From Chloroflexota bacterium (GTDB lineage Bacteria > Chloroflexota > Anaerolineae > Anaerolineales > Villigracilaceae): 7,925 nt of DNA. The position numbers were made by a program, and so were the translations under genes. The notes beneath the pieces are model-generated. The model was not told where the DNA came from. It did no database searches and saw nothing but the letters and a program-made list of their open reading frames with translations. Below, piece after piece: positions 5,902-7,925 of the stretch (its first letter is position 1; each line of letters begins with the position of its first letter). The stretch spans positions 1 to 7,925 of the forward strand of contig VGOX01000084.1 of NCBI GenBank assembly GCA_016875755.1, given 5' to 3'.

Positions 5902-6603
5902 ATGCGTAAACTATATGTTTTGTTTTTACTGGCACTTTTGATACAGGCGTGCTTGCCAGGTGCAGCCTTGCCGACTTCCACGGCGACGATGACGCCTTCC
6001 CCTAATGCCACCGTCACACCTTCCCTGACGCCAAGCATTACCGTATCGCCGACCATTGTCCGCATTCCAACGCAGGATTTTTTTCAGCCAGAAGCAACCC
6101 CGTTTCAATTTTAACTATTTGTCGGTTCGGTGACGGCGACACCTTTTTCTGTGGCAGGCACTGCGCGCCCTGGGGCAGGGTTTACGTCGGTGACGATCTC
6201 TGAAAAGAAGATCTATTGGGGCGGGTGTAAATATAATAGCACGACCATTACAACTGAGATCGATGACCCCGAAGAGGTTTTCAGTGTTGTCATTTTTACA
6301 CGGGTGATGGATGCAGAGAACGAAGACGATTTCACGCCGTGGACTTCGGGAAATGTTCTGTTCAATAACGGGGATGGAACCTTCACCGTCAAATTACGCG
6401 GCAGTGAAATTCAAGGACATAATCATTATAAGAAATCCTGGGTGTTATTCCAATTGGTGGCGACCAATAATAAAGGCGAGGAAGTGGGCCGCACCAAAAC
6501 ATATCAGGAAATTCAGCTTTCGCCCTGCATGTGCCTCGACCCATCCACTGGGTGTCCGCCCACGCCTGTTGTCATCAGAAGGACGCCTACGAAAAAACCA
6601 TGA
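5902..6603 (+). pseudogene. Lipoprotein gene with one in-frame stop codon
   Basis: The start at 5902 is chosen over an in-frame ATG at 5890 because GAGG (5892-5895) lies six bases upstream. The protein has a type II signal peptide with lipobox LIQAC (Cys17), then a Thr/Pro/Ser linker (about 20-65), then a TAA at 6112-6114. Past that stop the same frame stays open to 6603 and continues the linker, then a domain of about 140 residues with Cys in YWGGCK and a late Cys-rich end (SPCMC). The string SWVLFQLVATNNKGEEVGRT matches AWVEYQLVGTTQSGVEAGRT in the next gene, so both halves belong to one lipoprotein. No ribosome site precedes the GTG at 6130, so separate translation of the second half is unlikely. 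This is a recent nonsense mutation, a sequencing error or, less likely, readthrough. A full product would be about 233 residues. Its function is not recognised. Confidence 0.75.
6112..6114 (+). other. In-frame TAA interrupting lipoprotein gene
   Basis: The codon follows CCG TTT CAA TTT and is followed by CTA TTT GTC GGT in the same frame, with no shift. A single base change would restore an open frame of 234 codons from 5902. Confidence 0.85.
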
Positions 6604-7292
6604 AAAAAACATCGTTGCTTTTTCTTTGCGCTTTTTTACTCTCCGCCTGTACGATGGAACAATTGTTTTTGCTGCCAGTTCCTATGACGACGCCTGTATT
6701 GACCGCAACGAATACATACACGCCTCTTCCCACAGCGACGCCTGTTACGCCGACCCTGACCTTTACTCCTACGCCGACACTGAGCGGCGTGAAACCTCCC
6801 ACGTCCATTCCTGAAGATACAGCCACGCCTGAGCGGACCGTTACGCCATTCAGTTTGATCACGCCAGCTTTCACACCCTTCCCGACCATTCAAATGGAAG
6901 GTTTTGTTTCCATCCTTGCTTCGCCTGATACTTTTTATAAAGGCACAAAATGCACGCCGTCCTCGGTGCGGTTTACGGTGCAGGTGACAGACCCAGCCAA
7001 CATCAAATATGCGCTGCTCTTTGCGCGTTTCAAAAGTCTGCGTGCCGAACGCGCCAGCAAATGGACGAGCATTCCCATGCAAACAGTCGGTGCGGGCACA
7101 TTCATTCACGATCTCTCTTCCGAGCAGATGCTTGAGGACGCGTTCTTCCAGTCCGCGTGGGTGGAGTATCAGTTGGTGGGAACAACTCAGAGCGGGGTAG
7201 AGGCGGGGCGTACCGATATCTTCAAACAAAAAATGACCATGTTGGAGTGTGTCCCAACTCCGACAATGACTCCTGCCACGGTGAAACCATAA
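6600..7292 (+). CDS. Lipoprotein with Thr/Pro linker and beta-rich domain
   Basis: A 230-residue protein with a clean type II signal peptide: MKK, a hydrophobic core, and lipobox LSAC with Cys17. A Thr/Pro-rich linker (about 28-95) follows, typical of surface lipoproteins in Chloroflexota. Residues about 100-220 form a probable beta-sandwich with Cys in KGTKC (near 120) and in MLEC (near 217), which could form a disulfide outside the cell. It is a diverged tandem copy of the preceding gene; the domain, cysteine spacing and linker agree. The ATG at 6600 overlaps the previous stop as ATGA (6600-6603), so the nonsense codon upstream could also lower its translation. AGAAGGA (6577-6583) is rather far, 16 bases away. 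Its TAA overlaps the sirtuin ATG by one base. No enzymatic motif is seen; a binding or surface role is a guess. Confidence 0.78.
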   Translation: MKKTSLLFLCAFLLSACTMEQLFLLPVPMTTPVLTATNTYTPLPTATPVTPTLTFTPTPTLSGVKPPTSIPEDTATPERTVTPFSLITPAFTPFPTIQMEGFVSILASPDTFYKGTKCTPSSVRFTVQVTDPANIKYALLFARFKSLRAERASKWTSIPMQTVGAGTFIHDLSSEQMLEDAFFQSAWVEYQLVGTTQSGVEAGRTDIFKQKMTMLECVPTPTMTPATVKP

Positions 7293-7925
7293 TGGATTTT
7301 CCAGCCGACTTCATCCGCTTTTTGACATCTGCCACGCGCATCGCTGTGCTGACCGGGGCAGGGGTTTCGCAAGAGAGCGGGTTGCGCACTTTTAGAGACG
7401 CCCAGGCTGGACTTTGGGCACAATACAAACCAGAAGACCTTGCCTCGCCTGAAGCCTTTGCCCGCGACCCAAAACTCGTGTGGGATTGGTATGCGTGGCG
7501 GCGTCAGGCCGTCAAGGGTGTACGTCCCAACCCCGGGCATTATGCGCTGGTGGAGTTGGAACAAAAGGTTTCAGAGTTTACGCTCATCACGCAAAACGTG
7601 GATGGGCTGCATCGCTTTGCGGGCAGTAAAAATGTGCTGGAGTTGCATGGCAATATCCAACGCGTCCGTTGCGCGGAGTGTGGCATGTTTGTTGAAATTT
7701 GGGGCGATGATACAGATGCCGTACCGACTTGTGCTGCTTGTGGAGGCTTGCTGCGCCCTGATGTGGTCTGGTTTGGCGAGTCGCTCCCTCGTGCAGAATT
7801 GGAAGCGGCGGTGCTGGCGGCGAGAGCGTGTCAGGTTTTCTTTTCGATCGGCACTTCAGGTGTGGTGCAGCCTGCCGCGTCACTGGCACATGCTGCGCGG
7901 AATAACGGTTCAGTGGTGGTGGAGA
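7292..7925 (+). CDS. cobB: NAD-dependent protein deacylase, sirtuin (3' end outside window)
   Basis: The first 211 residues are visible and the frame is open at the window edge; the family usually runs to about 240-250, so some 30-40 residues are missing. Sirtuin marks in order: GAGVSQESGLRTFRD (22-36) for NAD binding, TQNVDGLH (100-107), catalytic His119 in ELHGN, a zinc site of four cysteines (127, 130, 147, 150), RPDVVWFGE (155-163) and GTSGVVQPA (187-195). Tyr67 and Arg70 form the YxxR pair that in class III sirtuins such as E. coli CobB and SIRT5 binds acidic acyl groups, so desuccinylase as well as deacetylase activity is possible. It should act in the cytoplasm, removing lysine acyl groups with NAD. 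The start overlaps the lipoprotein stop (TAATG), which implies shared transcription. The link with lipoproteins has no obvious functional reason. Confidence 0.92.
   Translation, partial: MDFPADFIRFLTSATRIAVLTGAGVSQESGLRTFRDAQAGLWAQYKPEDLASPEAFARDPKLVWDWYAWRRQAVKGVRPNPGHYALVELEQKVSEFTLITQNVDGLHRFAGSKNVLELHGNIQRVRCAECGMFVEIWGDDTDAVPTCAACGGLLRPDVVWFGESLPRAELEAAVLAARACQVFFSIGTSGVVQPAASLAHAARNNGSVVVE

Noticed and set aside
6531..6599. Earlier start for the second lipoprotein at 6531
   Set aside because: It would put 23 residues before the signal peptide and bury it. The start at 6600 gives a normal MKK signal peptide and the ATGA coupling.
6130..6603. Second half of the broken lipoprotein as an independent gene from GTG 6130
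   Set aside because: It has no Shine-Dalgarno and no signal peptide, and its first residues continue the Thr/Pro linker of the upstream half in the same frame.
6587..6889. Minus-strand Val/Gly repeat frame opposite the second lipoprotein
   Set aside because: The V-G-V pattern is what the complement of Thr/Pro linker codons (ACG CCT) gives. It is low-complexity shadow, not a gene.

Overview
The window most likely comes from a chromosome of an Anaerolineae-type Chloroflexota bacterium. This is inference. It rests on moderate GC with mixed codon use, small lipoproteins whose lipobox is followed by a long Thr/Pro linker (many TP, TPT and TAT repeats), and drug-export-type ABC operons with small six-helix permeases. 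No rRNA, tRNA or CRISPR array is visible to fix the taxonomy.

Layout. (1) Bases 1-289: the minus-strand 5' part of a lipoprotein gene. At about base 118 it runs into sequence that looks like the end of an insertion element: two 20-bp direct repeats, then a perfect 48-bp palindrome at the window edge. (2) Bases 290-650: a divergent control region. It holds a minus promoter for the lipoprotein, a plus promoter, a 20-codon leader peptide with a near-perfect Shine-Dalgarno site, and an intrinsic terminator before the first ABC gene. Segments 472-479, 519-528, 569-580 and 585-591 can pair as 1:2, 2:3 and 3:4, which is the layout of a ribosome-controlled transcription attenuator. (3) Bases 651-3224, plus strand: ATPase, permease 1, permease 2. 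(4) Bases 3226-3261: one 16-bp hairpin that can end transcription from both sides. (5) Bases 5826-3261, minus strand: a second, paralogous ATPase, permease 1, permease 2 operon converging on the first. (6) Bases 5827-5901: a short divergent promoter region with a palindromic -10 element. (7) Bases 5902-7925, plus strand: a lipoprotein gene broken by one in-frame TAA, a related intact lipoprotein, and a CobB-type sirtuin cut by the window edge. These three are coupled by overlapping stop and start codons.

How they work together. Each ABC operon should make a heteromeric exporter of one ATPase dimer plus two different ABC-2 permeases, of the kind annotated as the viologen exporter family (COG4586/COG4587/COG3694). 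The substrate cannot be read from sequence. The first operon appears to be under translation-sensing attenuation, which would suit an exporter of a compound that slows ribosomes. The second operon has no such leader and shares its promoter region with the lipoprotein-sirtuin operon. The best candidate for something undescribed is the leader peptide/attenuator at 415-598.
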